The notes: a model not told the origin generated them from the sequence alone. Positions 17,684-30,311 are shown, counted from the stretch's first letter. The stretch: DNA of 64,000 nucleotides from an uncultured bacterium (GCA_946548895.1 CAMNQF010000012.1:1-64000); one strand, 5' to 3'. Numbers and translations: made by a program.

Positions 17684-18106
17684 ATGGAACCCATTGAATA
17701 TTTATGGAAGGACCGCAAGCGCCGCCTGGGCCTGCCCCTGTCCTTCACCCGGTATTTTCTCAGCGGGGATCGGTTGTTCTGCGAGACAGGCCTGCTGAAT
17801 TTGAAGGCCGACGAGGTGCTGCTGTACCGGGTGCAGGACCTGGAGCTGACTATGACCCTGGGCCAGCGGATTTTCGGGGTGGGGACGGTTTGCGTCCACT
17901 CGTCGGACAAGAGTATGCCCCACCTGGACCTGAAGAATGTCAAGCGTCCCCGGGAGGTTAAGGAGCTGATCCACCGCAGCGTGGAGGAGGCCAAGGACCG
18001 CCGCCGGATGCGGGCCACGGAGCTGCTGGGTAAGGATGGCGGCCCGGACTATCATGACGAGGACGATTTGGACTTCATCCCGGACGAGGACGGCGGGGAC
18101 GATTAA
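17684..18106 (+). CDS. Bacterial PH-domain protein
   Basis: This 140-residue cytosolic protein has the bacterial pleckstrin-homology (YdbT/YdbS, bPH2) pattern: SFTRYFLSGDRLFCETGLL, then EVLLYRVQDLELTMTLGQRI, and CVHSSDKSMPHLDLKNVK. There is no membrane helix, unlike most YdbS proteins, and the tail is very acidic (HDEDDLDFIPDEDGGDD). It follows remB and precedes gyrB by 21 bases, so it is probably transcribed with them. Target is unknown. Confidence 0.8.
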   Translation: MEPIEYLWKDRKRRLGLPLSFTRYFLSGDRLFCETGLLNLKADEVLLYRVQDLELTMTLGQRIFGVGTVCVHSSDKSMPHLDLKNVKRPREVKELIHRSVEEAKDRRRMRATELLGKDGGPDYHDEDDLDFIPDEDGGDD

Positions 18107-18115
18107 CTGAAATAG

Positions 18116-20085
<1,970 letters not shown>

Positions 20086-20086
<1 letters not shown>

Positions 20087-20306
20087 GAAGCGCGGAGAAG
20101 CGTCCGAGCCGTCGTGAGCAGCGCGGATGGAGCGGAGCGAAAGCAAAAGCCCAAGGCCCGCGGAGCGGGACTGGGTTTTGCTTGAGACGGAGCGAAGCCG
20201 CGCGTCGCGAACAGGCGAGGCGTGACAGCGTCGGAGCAAGCTGCGGATCGCTCGTTTCCGCCGCCGCGGGCCGGTGAAGAATGAACAAACATAAGCGGAG
20301 GTCGTT
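20086..20306 (+). repeat. Family B repeat between gyrB and gyrA (copy B4)
   Basis: This is the clearest B copy. It starts at the gyrB stop (TGA then GAAGCGCGGAG), continues GTCGTGAGCAGCGCGGATGG, AGCGAAAGCAAAAGCCCAAG, GGGACTGGGTTTTGC and GAAGCCGCGCGTCGCGAACA, and ends GGCGTGAC near 20226. The copy is almost colinear with B1. The rest of the spacer holds only the gyrA ribosome site (GGAGG). Confidence 0.82.
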
Positions 20307-22808
<2,502 letters not shown>

Positions 22809-22827
22809 CGGCGTCAGGAGGCAATTC

Positions 22828-23265
22828 GTGAAGACAGTAACCCTATACACCGACGGCGCCTGTTCGGGCAATCCCGGCCCCGGGGGCTGGGGGGCCATTC
22901 TGCTGTTTGGCGGGCATGAGAGGGAACTCAGCGGCGGGGAGCGCCAGACCACCAACAACCGCATGGAGCTCACCGCCGTGATTAAGGGCCTGGAGGCCCT
23001 CAAGGAGCCGTGTGTTGTGGAGCTCTGGTCCGATTCCAAGTACGTCATCGACGCCCTGGCCAAGGGCTGGGCAAAAGGGTGGCGTGCCCGGGGCTGGGTG
23101 AAGCCGGACAAGAAGCCCGCCCTGAACCCGGACCTGTGGGAGCGCCTGCTGGAGCTGTGCGAGGAGCACCGGGTAAACCTCCACTGGGTGAAGGGCCACG
23201 CGGACAACCCATATAACAACCGCTGCGACCAGTTGGCGGTGGGGGAGTGGCAGAAACTGAAATGA
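22828..23265 (+). CDS. rnhA: Ribonuclease HI
   Basis: RNase HI degrades RNA in RNA-DNA hybrids. The 145 residues carry the acidic catalytic residues in [43 protein letters not shown] and the late NNRCDQLAV, plus the basic handle [14 protein letters not shown] and the histidine loop WVKGHADNP. It starts with GTG at 22828, preceded by AGGAGG; no ATG is suitably placed. It follows gyrA by 19 bases and ends at a strong terminator. Confidence 0.97.
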   Translation: MKTVTLYTDGACSGNPGPGGWGAILLFGGHERELSGGERQTTNNRMELTAVIKGLEALKEPCVVELWSDSKYVIDALAKGWAKGWRARGWVKPDKKPALNPDLWERLLELCEEHRVNLHWVKGHADNPYNNRCDQLAVGEWQKLK

Positions 23266-23299
23266 AGAGCGCCGGAGGGCAATGCCTCCGGCGCTCTTT
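23266..23299. terminator. Bidirectional terminator between rnhA and a convergent RHH gene
   Basis: AGAGCGCCGGAGG-gcaat-CCTCCGGCGCTCTTTC forms a 13-bp stem ending in T's on the plus strand; it ends at the stop of the convergent gene. Confidence 0.85.
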
Positions 23300-23458
23300 C
23301 TATTCCTCCTCCGTGCGGTCCAGCTGTTCCAAATGGTCCCGCAGAGCGAGATTGATATAACTGGAAACGGAGCGGTCATCGTATTCCGCCAGCCCTTTGA
23401 TTCTCTGATAAATGGGGTCGTCCAGCGTGATACTGATCCTTACTTTCAATGGTTTCAT
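23300..23458 (-). CDS. Small ribbon-helix-helix DNA-binding protein
   Basis: The 52-residue protein starts MKPLKVRISITLDDPIYQRI, then has SVSSYINLALRDHLEQLD. A strand KVRISITLDD followed by two helices is a standard ribbon-helix-helix fold. The start at 23458 is set by AGGTGAT upstream; a longer frame from 23512 would run through the operator region. It is divergent from a 55-codon gene, and the spacer has a perfect inverted repeat over that gene's -35. It probably represses both (inference). Confidence 0.75.
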   Translation of the reverse strand: MKPLKVRISITLDDPIYQRIKGLAEYDDRSVSSYINLALRDHLEQLDRTEEE

Positions 23459-23488
23459 AAAATCACCTATCCAGATAATAACATTTTG

Positions 23489-23529
23489 GTCAATACAATA
23501 TTGACATCTCATATTAGATAATATACAAT
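23489..23529 (+). promoter_or_regulatory. Promoter with inverted-repeat operator for the 55-codon gene
   Basis: TTGACA (23501-23506), 17 bases, TACAAT (23524-23529). The inverted repeat GTCAATA-caa-TATTGAC (23489-23505) covers the -35, a good site for the neighbouring RHH repressor. Confidence 0.7.
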
Positions 23530-23559
23530 ATGATTTGGTGATATTATGGTGGTGAATAC

Positions 23560-23727
23560 ATGAACGAAGTTGAATTTGACCGCGCTCTCTCCAGTTTTTT
23601 GGACCAGGAGGGCTGCGAGCAGGCCGGGGAGGCGCTGTTTCAACTGGTGAAAGCGGCGTTCACGGCGGGCTGGGAGGCGGCGCTTGGCTCGGACCTAAAG
23701 CAGGTTGTGGACGTTGACAGACGGTAA
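23560..23727 (+). CDS. Small hypothetical protein (55 residues)
   Basis: This short gene encodes MNEVEFDRALSSFLDQEG, then CEQAGEALFQLVKAAFTAGW and a tail ending VVDVDRR. It is acidic, predicted helical, and has no membrane segment or signal. Evidence that it is real: a near-consensus promoter, GGTGGTGA before the ATG, and a strong terminator right after the stop. It is divergent from an RHH repressor, an arrangement seen for small regulated proteins and some toxin-antitoxin pairs. I do not recognise a family. Confidence 0.6.
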   Translation: MNEVEFDRALSSFLDQEGCEQAGEALFQLVKAAFTAGWEAALGSDLKQVVDVDRR

Positions 23728-23763
23728 AAAATTCCCTCCCGGCCGGGAGGGAATTTTGTTTTA
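23728..23763 (+). terminator. Terminator after the 55-codon gene
   Basis: AAAATTCCCTCCC-gg-cc-GGGAGGGAATTTTG is a perfect hairpin ending in TTTTGTTTT; it also serves the convergent aspS side. Confidence 0.85.
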
Positions 23764-23765
23764 TG

Positions 23766-24035
23766 TTTCCTCTTGGGCGGTGCAGGTGATGTTCAGCTCA
23801 TCCAGCTGCTTTTGGTCCACGGTGGAAGGTGCGCCCTCGTCGCCGCGAGCGCCATATCCCTGCTTCCGCCTGCGGCGAAAGCGAGGTCATTTTGCTGCGG
23901 CTCCTCTCCCCACAAAGCCTGCGGGGTGGCTTTGCGGGGGCCCCGGTGATGGGCGCAGGTCACTCTTCCTCTTTTTTCGTGCAGGTGATGTTCAGCTCAT
24001 CCAGCTGCTTTTGGTCCACGGTGGAAGGCGCGCCC
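23766..24035. repeat. Family C repeat (C1) between two copies of the aspS 3' end
   Basis: About 70 bases of the aspS 3' end occur twice in the same orientation, at 23766-23835 and 23965-24035, differing at a few bases. Between them is a family C element (about 23836-23945): TCGTCGCCGCGAGC, a hairpin CTTCCGCCTGCGGCGAAAG, GGTCATTTTGCTGC, CTCCTCTCCCCACAAAGCC and GGCTTTGCGGGGGCCCC. The outer copy, read on minus, still encodes GAPSTVDQKQLDELN and then a different tail AQEET with its own stop. Confidence 0.85.
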
Positions 24036-25738
24036 ATCATGATGTCCTGGGCTCTTTGGTTCATGGGGAAGGGGATAACCTCCCGGATGGATTCCTCCCC
24101 GGTGAGCAGCATAATCATGCGGTCCACGCCGGGGGCGGCGCCCGCGTGGGGGGGCGCCCCGTAGGTGAAGGCGTTGTACATGGCGGGGAATTTGGCTTTC
24201 ACATCGTCCTCACCCAGCCGCACCAGCTGGAACGCTTCGATCATAATTTCCGGGTCGTGGTTGCGCACCGCGCCGGAGGCAGTTTCATATCCGTTACACA
24301 CCAGGTCATACTGGAACGCGGTGATGGTCAGGGGGTCCACCTCCCCGGCGGCGGCCTTTTTCAGGATTTCCAGCCCGCCGTTGGGCATGGAGAAGGGGTT
24401 ATGGCAGAACTCCAGCTGGCCGGACTCTTCGCCGATCTCGTACATGGGGAAGTCCACAATCCAGCAGAACTGATATTGCTCTTTGTCCATGTGGCTGGGG
24501 CAGAAAGCGCCCAGCTTGGACCGCAGCACGCCGGCGGTTTTCTGGGCGGTGGACAGCTTACCCGCGGCCAGCCCCACAAAGCAGCCGGGGGTGAGGCCCA
24601 GGGCCTCCACTACCTGGTCCTTGATGGGCTGGATGAACTTGGCGATGCCGCCCACGATGTCCTGATTCTCGTCATAGCGGAACCAGTATGCTTTCTCGCC
24701 GGCCTGAACCTCCACATCGGCGCACAGCTTGTCGGTCTGTTTGCGGGTACCCTGGAAGCCAGTAACCACGATGGCCTTGACGGTGTTCCCCTCAAAGGGC
24801 CCGAAGCCGCAGCCGGACAGCGTGGCGGTGGCGTCCTGAATCAGCAGGTCGATGCGCAGGTCGGGTTTGTCGGTGCCATAGAGCTCCATGGCGTCATTGT
24901 AGCGGATACGGCGGAAGGGAGCGGGGGTGACCCGGTCATAGAGGCCGTATTGCTCAAACACGGGGACCAGTACCTGTTCCAGGACTGCCAGCACGTCGTC
25001 CTGATTGGCGAAGGCCATTTCCATGTCCAGCTGGTAGAACTCGCCGGGGGTGCGGTCGCCCCGGGCGTCCTCGTCCCGGAAGCAGGGGGCGATCTGGAAG
25101 TAGCGGTCGAAGCCGGAGGCCATGAGGAGCTGTTTGAACTGCTGGGGGGCCTGGGGCAGGGCGTAAAATTTGCCGGGGTGCTTTCGGGAAGGCACCAGGT
25201 AGTCCCGGGCGCCCTCGGGGGAGGAGGCGGTGAGAATGGGGGTGGTAATTTCCAGGAAGCCCTTGGCCAGCATGGCGGCGCGGAGGGCGGCGACCACATT
25301 AGAGCGCAGGATCATGTTGTTTTTGACCTCGGGGTTGCGCAGGTCCAGGTAGCGGTACTTGAGGCGGGTGGACTCGTCGGCCTCCCGGGAGCGGTTGATG
25401 GGGAAGGGGAGCTCGTTGTGGCGGCAGCGGCCCAGCAGTTCAATTTTGGCGGGCACGACTTCGATGTCGCCGGTGGGCATATGGGGATTTTTGCTGTCCC
25501 GCTCCCGGACCACGCCCTCCACGGAGAGGGTGGACTCCTTGTTGATTTCCTTCACCGCGTTGAGCATCTCCTCCGTCTCCAGCACCACCTGGGTGGCGCC
25601 GTAGAAGTCCCGGAGGACCAGAAAGGCCAGGCTGCCGGACACGACGCGGACGTTTTCCATCCAGCCCACGAGCTTCACCTGCTGGCCCACGTGTTCCATC
25701 CGCAGGTCGTTGCAGGTATGGGTGCGCGATTGAACCAT
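23960..25738 (-). CDS. aspS: Aspartyl-tRNA synthetase
   Basis: AspS charges tRNA-Asp (and tRNA-Asn where amidation is used). The 592 residues have an N-terminal OB-fold, with VGWMENVRVVSGSLAFLVLR. The class II catalytic core follows, with motif 2 CFRDEDARGDRTPGEFYQLD, the bacterial insertion (about 290-420), and motif 3 GAPPHAGAAPGVDRMIMLL. The start at 25738 is preferred because GGAG lies nine bases upstream. The last few residues (KKEEE) differ from the tail coded in the duplicated 3' copy (AQEET), so the family C insertion event has touched the end of the gene. It follows hisS. Confidence 0.97.
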   Translation of the reverse strand: MVQSRTHTCNDLRMEHVGQQVKLVGWMENVRVVSGSLAFLVLRDFYGATQVVLETEEMLNAVKEINKESTLSVEGVVRERDSKNPHMPTGDIEVVPAKIELLGRCRHNELPFPINRSREADESTRLKYRYLDLRNPEVKNNMILRSNVVAALRAAMLAKGFLEITTPILTASSPEGARDYLVPSRKHPGKFYALPQAPQQFKQLLMASGFDRYFQIAPCFRDEDARGDRTPGEFYQLDMEMAFANQDDVLAVLEQVLVPVFEQYGLYDRVTPAPFRRIRYNDAMELYGTDKPDLRIDLLIQDATATLSGCGFGPFEGNTVKAIVVTGFQGTRKQTDKLCADVEVQAGEKAYWFRYDENQDIVGGIAKFIQPIKDQVVEALGLTPGCFVGLAAGKLSTAQKTAGVLRSKLGAFCPSHMDKEQYQFCWIVDFPMYEIGEESGQLEFCHNPFSMPNGGLEILKKAAAGEVDPLTITAFQYDLVCNGYETASGAVRNHDPEIMIEAFQLVRLGEDDVKAKFPAMYNAFTYGAPPHAGAAPGVDRMIMLLTGEESIREVIPFPMNQRAQDIMMGAPSTVDQKQLDELNITCTKKEEE

Positions 25739-25874
25739 AGAGATCATCTCCAAATTGTAATAAAAATCAGTTAAAAAACAGATAGAAATTTATCTTATGG
25801 GCCGCTTGGGGCCAGCGGCGGGGGTAAATCTTTCCAGTCAGGAATATCCGAAGGAAAAACAACTGCCCGGATAC

Positions 25875-27239
25875 TCATTTTTTCTCCCGGATGGGGGCGG
25901 CGTTCCGGCCCTCCTCCAGGGCGGAGAGCACAGCCTGGGCGGCCGTGTCCGGGTCCAGCAGCTTCTGCTCCCCGGAGTCCATGTCCTTCAGGGACACCTT
26001 GCCCTGGCTGATTTCGTCCTCCCCCAGGAAGGCGGCGAAGGGGACGCCCAGTTTGTCGGCGTAGGCCATTTTCTGCTTGAACTTTTTAGGCTCGGTGTAG
26101 AGCTGGGCGCGGATGCCCGCGGCCCGGAGCCGGGTGGCGAAGGCGATGGCGGGGGAGAGGTCGCCGGTCATAGGCAGGATGAGCACGTCGGCGGGGGCGG
26201 TGTTCAGGGCGCTGTTGAGGTAGCCCTGCTCCTCCAGCACATAGAACAGGCGGGTGAGGCCGATGGAGATACCCACGCCGGGGAGTTGTTTATCGGTGTA
26301 ATATTCCGCCAAGTTGTCATACCGTCCCCCGGAGCAGATGGATCCGATTTCCGGGTGGTCTGTCATGAAGGTTTCGTAGACGGTGCCAGTGTAATAGTCC
26401 AGCCCCCGGGCGATGGTCAGGTCCACGGCGAACTTCTCCTCGGGCACGCCAAAATCCCCCAGGTATTTGACCACGGTGGACAGCTCGTCCAGCCCCTGGT
26501 CAAAGAGCTCGTGGCGGCCGCGGTACTCCTCCAGGGAATTCAAAACTTCTTTATTACATCCTGTAATGGAGATAAACTGGAGGATCTCATCCGCCTGGTT
26601 TTCGGTGAGGGCGGCGTCCTCCCCGGTGAGCAGCTCCCGCACCTTCTCCCGGCCGATTTTGGGCAGCTTGTCCACGGTGCGCATCACGTCTCCGGCCTTG
26701 TCCGTGAGGCCCAGCATAGCGTAGAAGCCGTTGAGCACCTTGCGGTTGTTGACCCGGATCTGGAAGTTGTCCAGCCCCAGGGCGGTGAAGGTGTGGTAGA
26801 TGATGGCGGGGATCTCCGCCTCGTTGACGATGTCCAGCTTGCCGTCGCCGATGACGTCGATATCCGCCTGGTAGAACTCCCGGAAGCGGCCCCGCTGGGC
26901 CCGCTCTCCCCGGTAGACCTTGCCGATCTGGAAGCGGCGGAAGGGGAAGGACAGTTCGGCGTAGTGGAGGGCCACGTATTTGGCCAGGGGGACGGTGAGG
27001 TCAAACCGCAGGGACAGGTCGGAGTCGCCTTTGGTGAAGCGGTAGATCTGTTTTTCGGTTTCGCCGCCGGCCTTGGCCAGCAGCACCTCGCTGGCCTCGA
27101 TGATGGGGGTGTCCAGGGGGGTAAAACCGTAGAGGGAATAGGACCGGCGCAGCAGCTCGGCCATCCGCTCGAATTTCATCTGGTCGGCGGGGAGCAGCTC
27201 CATAAAGCCGGACAGGGTGCGGGGCTTTTGTTTTGCCAT
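25875..27239 (-). CDS. hisS: Histidyl-tRNA synthetase
   Basis: This class II synthetase charges tRNA-His. The 454 residues have motif 2 FPFRRFQIGKVYRGERAQRG, the histidine-specific RGLDYYTGTVYE and the SGGRYDNLAEYY loop, and an anticodon-binding domain at the C-terminus beginning about residue 335 (ADVLILPMTGDLSPAI). The start at 27239 has AAAGGAG upstream. hisS-aspS is a common gene pair in Firmicutes. A good promoter stands 67 bases upstream; no T-box leader is present. Confidence 0.97.
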   Translation of the reverse strand: MAKQKPRTLSGFMELLPADQMKFERMAELLRRSYSLYGFTPLDTPIIEASEVLLAKAGGETEKQIYRFTKGDSDLSLRFDLTVPLAKYVALHYAELSFPFRRFQIGKVYRGERAQRGRFREFYQADIDVIGDGKLDIVNEAEIPAIIYHTFTALGLDNFQIRVNNRKVLNGFYAMLGLTDKAGDVMRTVDKLPKIGREKVRELLTGEDAALTENQADEILQFISITGCNKEVLNSLEEYRGRHELFDQGLDELSTVVKYLGDFGVPEEKFAVDLTIARGLDYYTGTVYETFMTDHPEIGSICSGGRYDNLAEYYTDKQLPGVGISIGLTRLFYVLEEQGYLNSALNTAPADVLILPMTGDLSPAIAFATRLRAAGIRAQLYTEPKKFKQKMAYADKLGVPFAAFLGEDEISQGKVSLKDMDSGEQKLLDPDTAAQAVLSALEEGRNAAPIREKK

Positions 27240-27305
27240 GGCGCGTTTCTCCTTTGCGTAATTGATCGGGAATAGCGGGCGGTTCCGCGTTCTTTGCGTC
27301 TATAG

Positions 27306-27334
27306 ACTATATCACAATTGGGCCATATACGCAA
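27306..27334 (-). promoter_or_regulatory. Sigma-A promoter of hisS-aspS
   Basis: On the minus strand TTGCGT (27329-27334), 17 bases, TATAGT (27306-27311). It begins directly after the mgsA terminator. Confidence 0.8.
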
Positions 27335-27335
27335 G

Positions 27336-27374
27336 AAAAATGCTCTCCTCCCATCGAAGTGGGACGAGAGCATT
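27336..27374 (-). terminator. Terminator after mgsA
   Basis: Minus strand: AATGCTCTCgTCCCA-cttcg-TGGGAgGAGAGCATT followed by TTTC. It lies 86 bases beyond the mgsA stop and just before the hisS promoter. Confidence 0.8.
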
Positions 27375-27459
27375 GCCGGGCGTGTTTCATCACGCTCAGG
27401 CAGGGCACATGGCCGGGCCGTGTTCGCTCCGTTCCACGCCCCGGGCCGCTTTCGCGGTT

Positions 27460-27873
27460 TTACACCTTCAGCGGCGCGGTGGGGTGGCTGATGAGCCGCC
27501 AGTCCAGGTCGCCCCGGGCCAGGCCGTGGATGAGCATCTCGGCGGTGGCGGAGTTGGTGGCGATGGGGACGTTGTGCTGGTCGCACAGGTTGATGATATA
27601 GCTCAAGTCCTTCTCCAGGTCGTCGCAGGTGGGGTCGTTGAAGAAGAGAACCATGTCGATTTCGTCGTAGGCGATGCGGGCGCCGATCTGCTGGGAGCCG
27701 CCCTGGGCGTGGGCCAGGAAGAGCTGGACGGGCAGGCCGGTGGCCTCCGCGACCTGGCGGCCGGTATTGCTTGTGGCGCAGACGGTGTGCTTGGAGAGGA
27801 TGCCGCAGTAGGCGATGCAGAATTGGACCATCAGTTCTTTTTTGTTGTCATGGCTCATCAGAGCAATATTCAT
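27460..27873 (-). CDS. mgsA: Methylglyoxal synthase
   Basis: MgsA converts dihydroxyacetone phosphate to methylglyoxal, a bypass used under phosphate shortage. The 137 residues show MNIALMSHDNKKELMVQFC, the phosphate loop ATSNTGRQV, GGSQQIGARIAYDEIDMVLF with the catalytic aspartate, FFNDPT and a conserved NVPIATNSATAEMLI. Length matches the family (about 130-150). It follows minD by 37 bases on the same strand. The minD-mgsA pairing is known in Clostridia. Confidence 0.95.
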   Translation of the reverse strand: MNIALMSHDNKKELMVQFCIAYCGILSKHTVCATSNTGRQVAEATGLPVQLFLAHAQGGSQQIGARIAYDEIDMVLFFNDPTCDDLEKDLSYIINLCDQHNVPIATNSATAEMLIHGLARGDLDWRLISHPTAPLKV

Positions 27874-27910
27874 GCAGATCGTCCTTTCTATGGAATGTTT
27901 GGGGAAGCGG

Positions 27911-28642
27911 TCAGCGGATGCGGAGCAGGGGGACCCGTTGTCCCAGGAGCCGTTTTGCGATGTTCAGGTAGGCGGGGGCCGCGCCCTTGTGTGTGGCGAG
28001 GACCAGGGGAACGCCGGCGGCGGCGGCCATGGTGACGGCGGGGTCTTCGGGCACCACGCCCAGGAGGGGCAGCCCGGCGGCATCCATGGCGTTGTCGATG
28101 GAGGTGCGCAGCTTGGAAATGAGCCTGGGGTCCACCCGGTTCATCACCAGGTGGAGCTGGGGGAGGGTGTGGAGCTCGGTGACGGCGCGCTGGGCGTCCC
28201 GCAGGGCGGCGGGGTCCACGGCGGACACCACCACGGCCCGGTCGGCGGCGGCCATGGCCAGCTGGAAGCCCTCTCCCAGTCCGGCGGGGGAGTCCATAAA
28301 GACGAAGTCGAAATACTCCTTGGCCTCCTGCACCAATTCCCGGAAGCGCTCCCGGTCCAGCCCGTCGGCGGACAGGGGGGCGGTGAGCAGGAACAGCCCC
28401 CGGATCTCCGGCTGTTCCACCGCAGCGCCGAGCAGGGAGCAGCGGTAGTCCATCACATCGGTGAAGTCCATCAGGGCCCGGTCGGACAGGCCGAGGGTCA
28501 GGTCCAGATTGCGCAGGCCGATATCCAGGTCAACGCACAGCACCCGGCGTCCCAGGGCCGCCAGGCAGGAGGCGGCGCCCGCGGTGAGGGAGGTCTTGCC
28601 CGTACCGCCTTTTCCGGATGTCACCATGACAGCGGTGCCCAT
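27911..28642 (-). CDS. minD: MinD-like P-loop ATPase
   Basis: MinD/ParA-superfamily ATPases bind the membrane or DNA and position division or chromosomes. The 243 residues carry the deviant Walker A SGKGGTGKTSL at the N-terminus, the second loop VDLDIGLRNLDLTLGL, typical of MinD, and the Walker B-like MDSPAGLGEGF. The C-terminus LNIAKRLLGQRVPLLRIR could form the short membrane-binding helix of MinD. It is about 20 residues shorter than most MinD. No minC or minE is in the window, so the partner is unclear; a ParA/FlhG-like role cannot be excluded. The start at 28642 has GGAGG upstream. Confidence 0.82.
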   Translation of the reverse strand: MGTAVMVTSGKGGTGKTSLTAGAASCLAALGRRVLCVDLDIGLRNLDLTLGLSDRALMDFTDVMDYRCSLLGAAVEQPEIRGLFLLTAPLSADGLDRERFRELVQEAKEYFDFVFMDSPAGLGEGFQLAMAAADRAVVVSAVDPAALRDAQRAVTELHTLPQLHLVMNRVDPRLISKLRTSIDNAMDAAGLPLLGVVPEDPAVTMAAAAGVPLVLATHKGAAPAYLNIAKRLLGQRVPLLRIR

Positions 28643-28752
28643 AGAACGGCCTCCTTCCGATACACTCCAAATCATAGCACGAATTGATGAAAATGACAAC
28701 AAAAATTGTGAAAAAACTGAAAAAAATATTCGAAAATTTATGAAGCGCCGGG

Positions 28753-29490
28753 TTAAAGGGGAGCCTTCTGCATTTTGGCCCAACGGCGGGGAAATTTGGG
28801 CGGAGTAGAGGAAATCTTTTCCACAACCACCACCCGGTGGACCACATCGGTTCCGGGGATGGAGTAGTCAAAGCACTGGTCAAGCCGCCCGCCCAGGATT
28901 TGGAAAGCGGATTGCGCGGCCTCCACCTCTTGGTCCGAACCCGTGCTTTTCATGGCCAGGAATCGTCCGCCTACCTTGACGAAGGGCAGGCACAGCTCAC
29001 ACAACAGCGGCAGTCCGGCCACGGCCCGGGCGGTGGCGAAATCGAACTGTTCCCGGAGGGCGGGGTCCCGGCCGGCCTCCTCGGCCCGGGCGTGGACAGT
29101 GCGCACCCCCTGGACGTCCAGCTGGCCGCCCAGCTGGACCAGCCAGTCCAGCCGCTTGTTGAGGCTGTCCAGCAGGGTGAGCTCCAGGGAGGGGACCAGG
29201 ATTTTCAGCGCCATGCCGGGGAACCCGGCGCCGGTGCCCACGTCGATGAGTGTTTTTTCAGACAGCTGGGCGCAGTTCAGCAGGGCGGCGCAGTCCAGCA
29301 TATGGAGGTTGGCGGCGTCCAGGGGGTCGGTGATGGCGGTGAGGTTCATCTCCCGGTTTTTGTCCAGCAGGGCCTGACAGTACCGGGCGAGGCCGCGGGC
29401 TGCCTGGGGGTCGATCCGGTCCTTTAGCCCGTAGGCCTCCAGCCCCCGGCTGATGACGCCGGCGGCGGCCTGGATGTCGTGGTTGTCCAC
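28753..29490 (-). CDS. rsmG: 16S rRNA (guanine-N7) methyltransferase RsmG
   Basis: RsmG (GidB) methylates G527 of 16S rRNA with SAM. The 245 residues have NREMNLTAITDP, the SAM site LIDVGTGAGFPGMALKI, LDSLNKRLDWL, and ATARAVAGLPLLCELCLPF. Length and motifs are normal. In most Firmicutes it is next to noc and mnmG; here it is in a minus-strand run with two unknown genes upstream and minD downstream, while noc is 5 kb away. mnmG and mnmE are not in the window. Confidence 0.96.
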   Translation of the reverse strand: MDNHDIQAAAGVISRGLEAYGLKDRIDPQAARGLARYCQALLDKNREMNLTAITDPLDAANLHMLDCAALLNCAQLSEKTLIDVGTGAGFPGMALKILVPSLELTLLDSLNKRLDWLVQLGGQLDVQGVRTVHARAEEAGRDPALREQFDFATARAVAGLPLLCELCLPFVKVGGRFLAMKSTGSDQEVEAAQSAFQILGGRLDQCFDYSIPGTDVVHRVVVVEKISSTPPKFPRRWAKMQKAPL

Positions 29491-29493
29491 CGT

Positions 29494-29844
29494 TCACCCT
29501 CCGAGGGCGGCGATGAGGGCGGGAACCCCCAGGGCCAGCCCCAGCAGCAGGGCGGCGGCGCACACCAGGAGCATCATCACGCAGCCCGCCCGCGCGGCGG
29601 CGGGCAGGGACTGTGTCCTCATGCGGTGGATGGTGACTGCCGCCGTCCCCACGGCCGCCGGAACCAGAAACAGCGGGAAAGTACCGGGGAGCTCCCGCCC
29701 CCCGGTGAAGATGGCGAAGTTGATGACAAAGAGCACCATGAGCACATAGGCGATGCCCATCCAGGCCGCGGTCCGTTTCTCAAAGGAGGCGGGGGTATAG
29801 CCCGGGGCCTGCCCGGCCTGGTCCTTTTCATTGGCGTCCGGCAT
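29494..29844 (-). CDS. Three-helix membrane protein, unknown
   Basis: This 116-residue protein has a polar N-terminus (MPDANEKDQAGQAPGYTPAS), then three hydrophobic segments: WMGIAYVLMVLFVINFAIF, FPLFLVPAAVGTAAVTI and a long one around AGCVMMLLVCAAALLLGLAL. It ends three bases before the rsmG start, so it is co-transcribed and perhaps coupled. No family is recognised; similar small membrane proteins are common in Clostridia. Confidence 0.65.
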   Translation of the reverse strand: MPDANEKDQAGQAPGYTPASFEKRTAAWMGIAYVLMVLFVINFAIFTGGRELPGTFPLFLVPAAVGTAAVTIHRMRTQSLPAAARAGCVMMLLVCAAALLLGLALGVPALIAALGG

Positions 29845-29853
29845 GGCGTATCC

Positions 29854-30231
29854 TTACAGCTCCGGGTCGAAGTCCTCTTCGGTGGCCTCGGCGGGGTCCT
29901 GGGGTCCGGCGGGGTCCGCGTCCTGGGGGGCGGGCTCCACCGCGGCGGCCTCCGAATCGCCGTCCGCGAAGAGGACGGCCTCCTCCGGGTCGTCGGTGAA
30001 CAGCTTGGCCTCCTTTTTGGCGTTGACCAGCCCGCCAATGGCGTTGGTGAGCAGACCCTCGCCCACGTTGACGCCGATTTCGGTGCCAATGCCCTCCTCA
30101 TCGGGGCCTACGTCAAAGGAGAGCAGGAGGGACTGGTAAGTTTTTTTGCCGGTGGCCTCGTCCCGCTTGACGCGGACGGGGACGGCGGCGGCAATGGCGG
30201 CGAGGCCAAGGAATTTCCAGAATTTTTTCAT
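29854..30231 (-). CDS. Hypothetical acidic protein with N-terminal hydrophobic segment
   Basis: This 125-residue protein begins MKKFWKFLGLAAIAAAVPVRV, a short weak membrane or signal segment without a lipobox cysteine. It continues with KTYQSLLLSFDVGPDEEGIG and a very acidic, alanine/proline-rich tail (EPAPQDADPAGPQDPAEATE). It ends nine bases before the next gene of the rsmG run. No function is recognised; the tail looks disordered. A ribosome site AAGGAGA precedes the ATG. Confidence 0.65.
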   Translation of the reverse strand: MKKFWKFLGLAAIAAAVPVRVKRDEATGKKTYQSLLLSFDVGPDEEGIGTEIGVNVGEGLLTNAIGGLVNAKKEAKLFTDDPEEAVLFADGDSEAAAVEPAPQDADPAGPQDPAEATEEDFDPEL

Positions 30232-30311
30232 GGGAATCTCTCCTTAAAATGAAATGATAATGGAGCTTTACTATTTTGGCTTTGCGGGGAAAAGGAGGGG
30301 CACGGGAGCGC

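Noticed and set aside
23766-23835. Separate small gene coding the second aspS C-terminus
   Set aside because: It has no start codon or ribosome site and is a duplicated gene tail.
27240-27374. T-box leader for hisS, suggested by GGGACGAGAGC near 27362
   Set aside because: On the gene's strand the hairpin ends the mgsA transcript and lies upstream of the hisS promoter; no GGGTGGTACCGCG-like T-box sequence exists in the 60-base leader.
27911-28642. Second ParA
   Set aside because: The RNLDLTLGL-type second loop and the mgsA neighbourhood fit MinD better, and the true ParA is next to parB.
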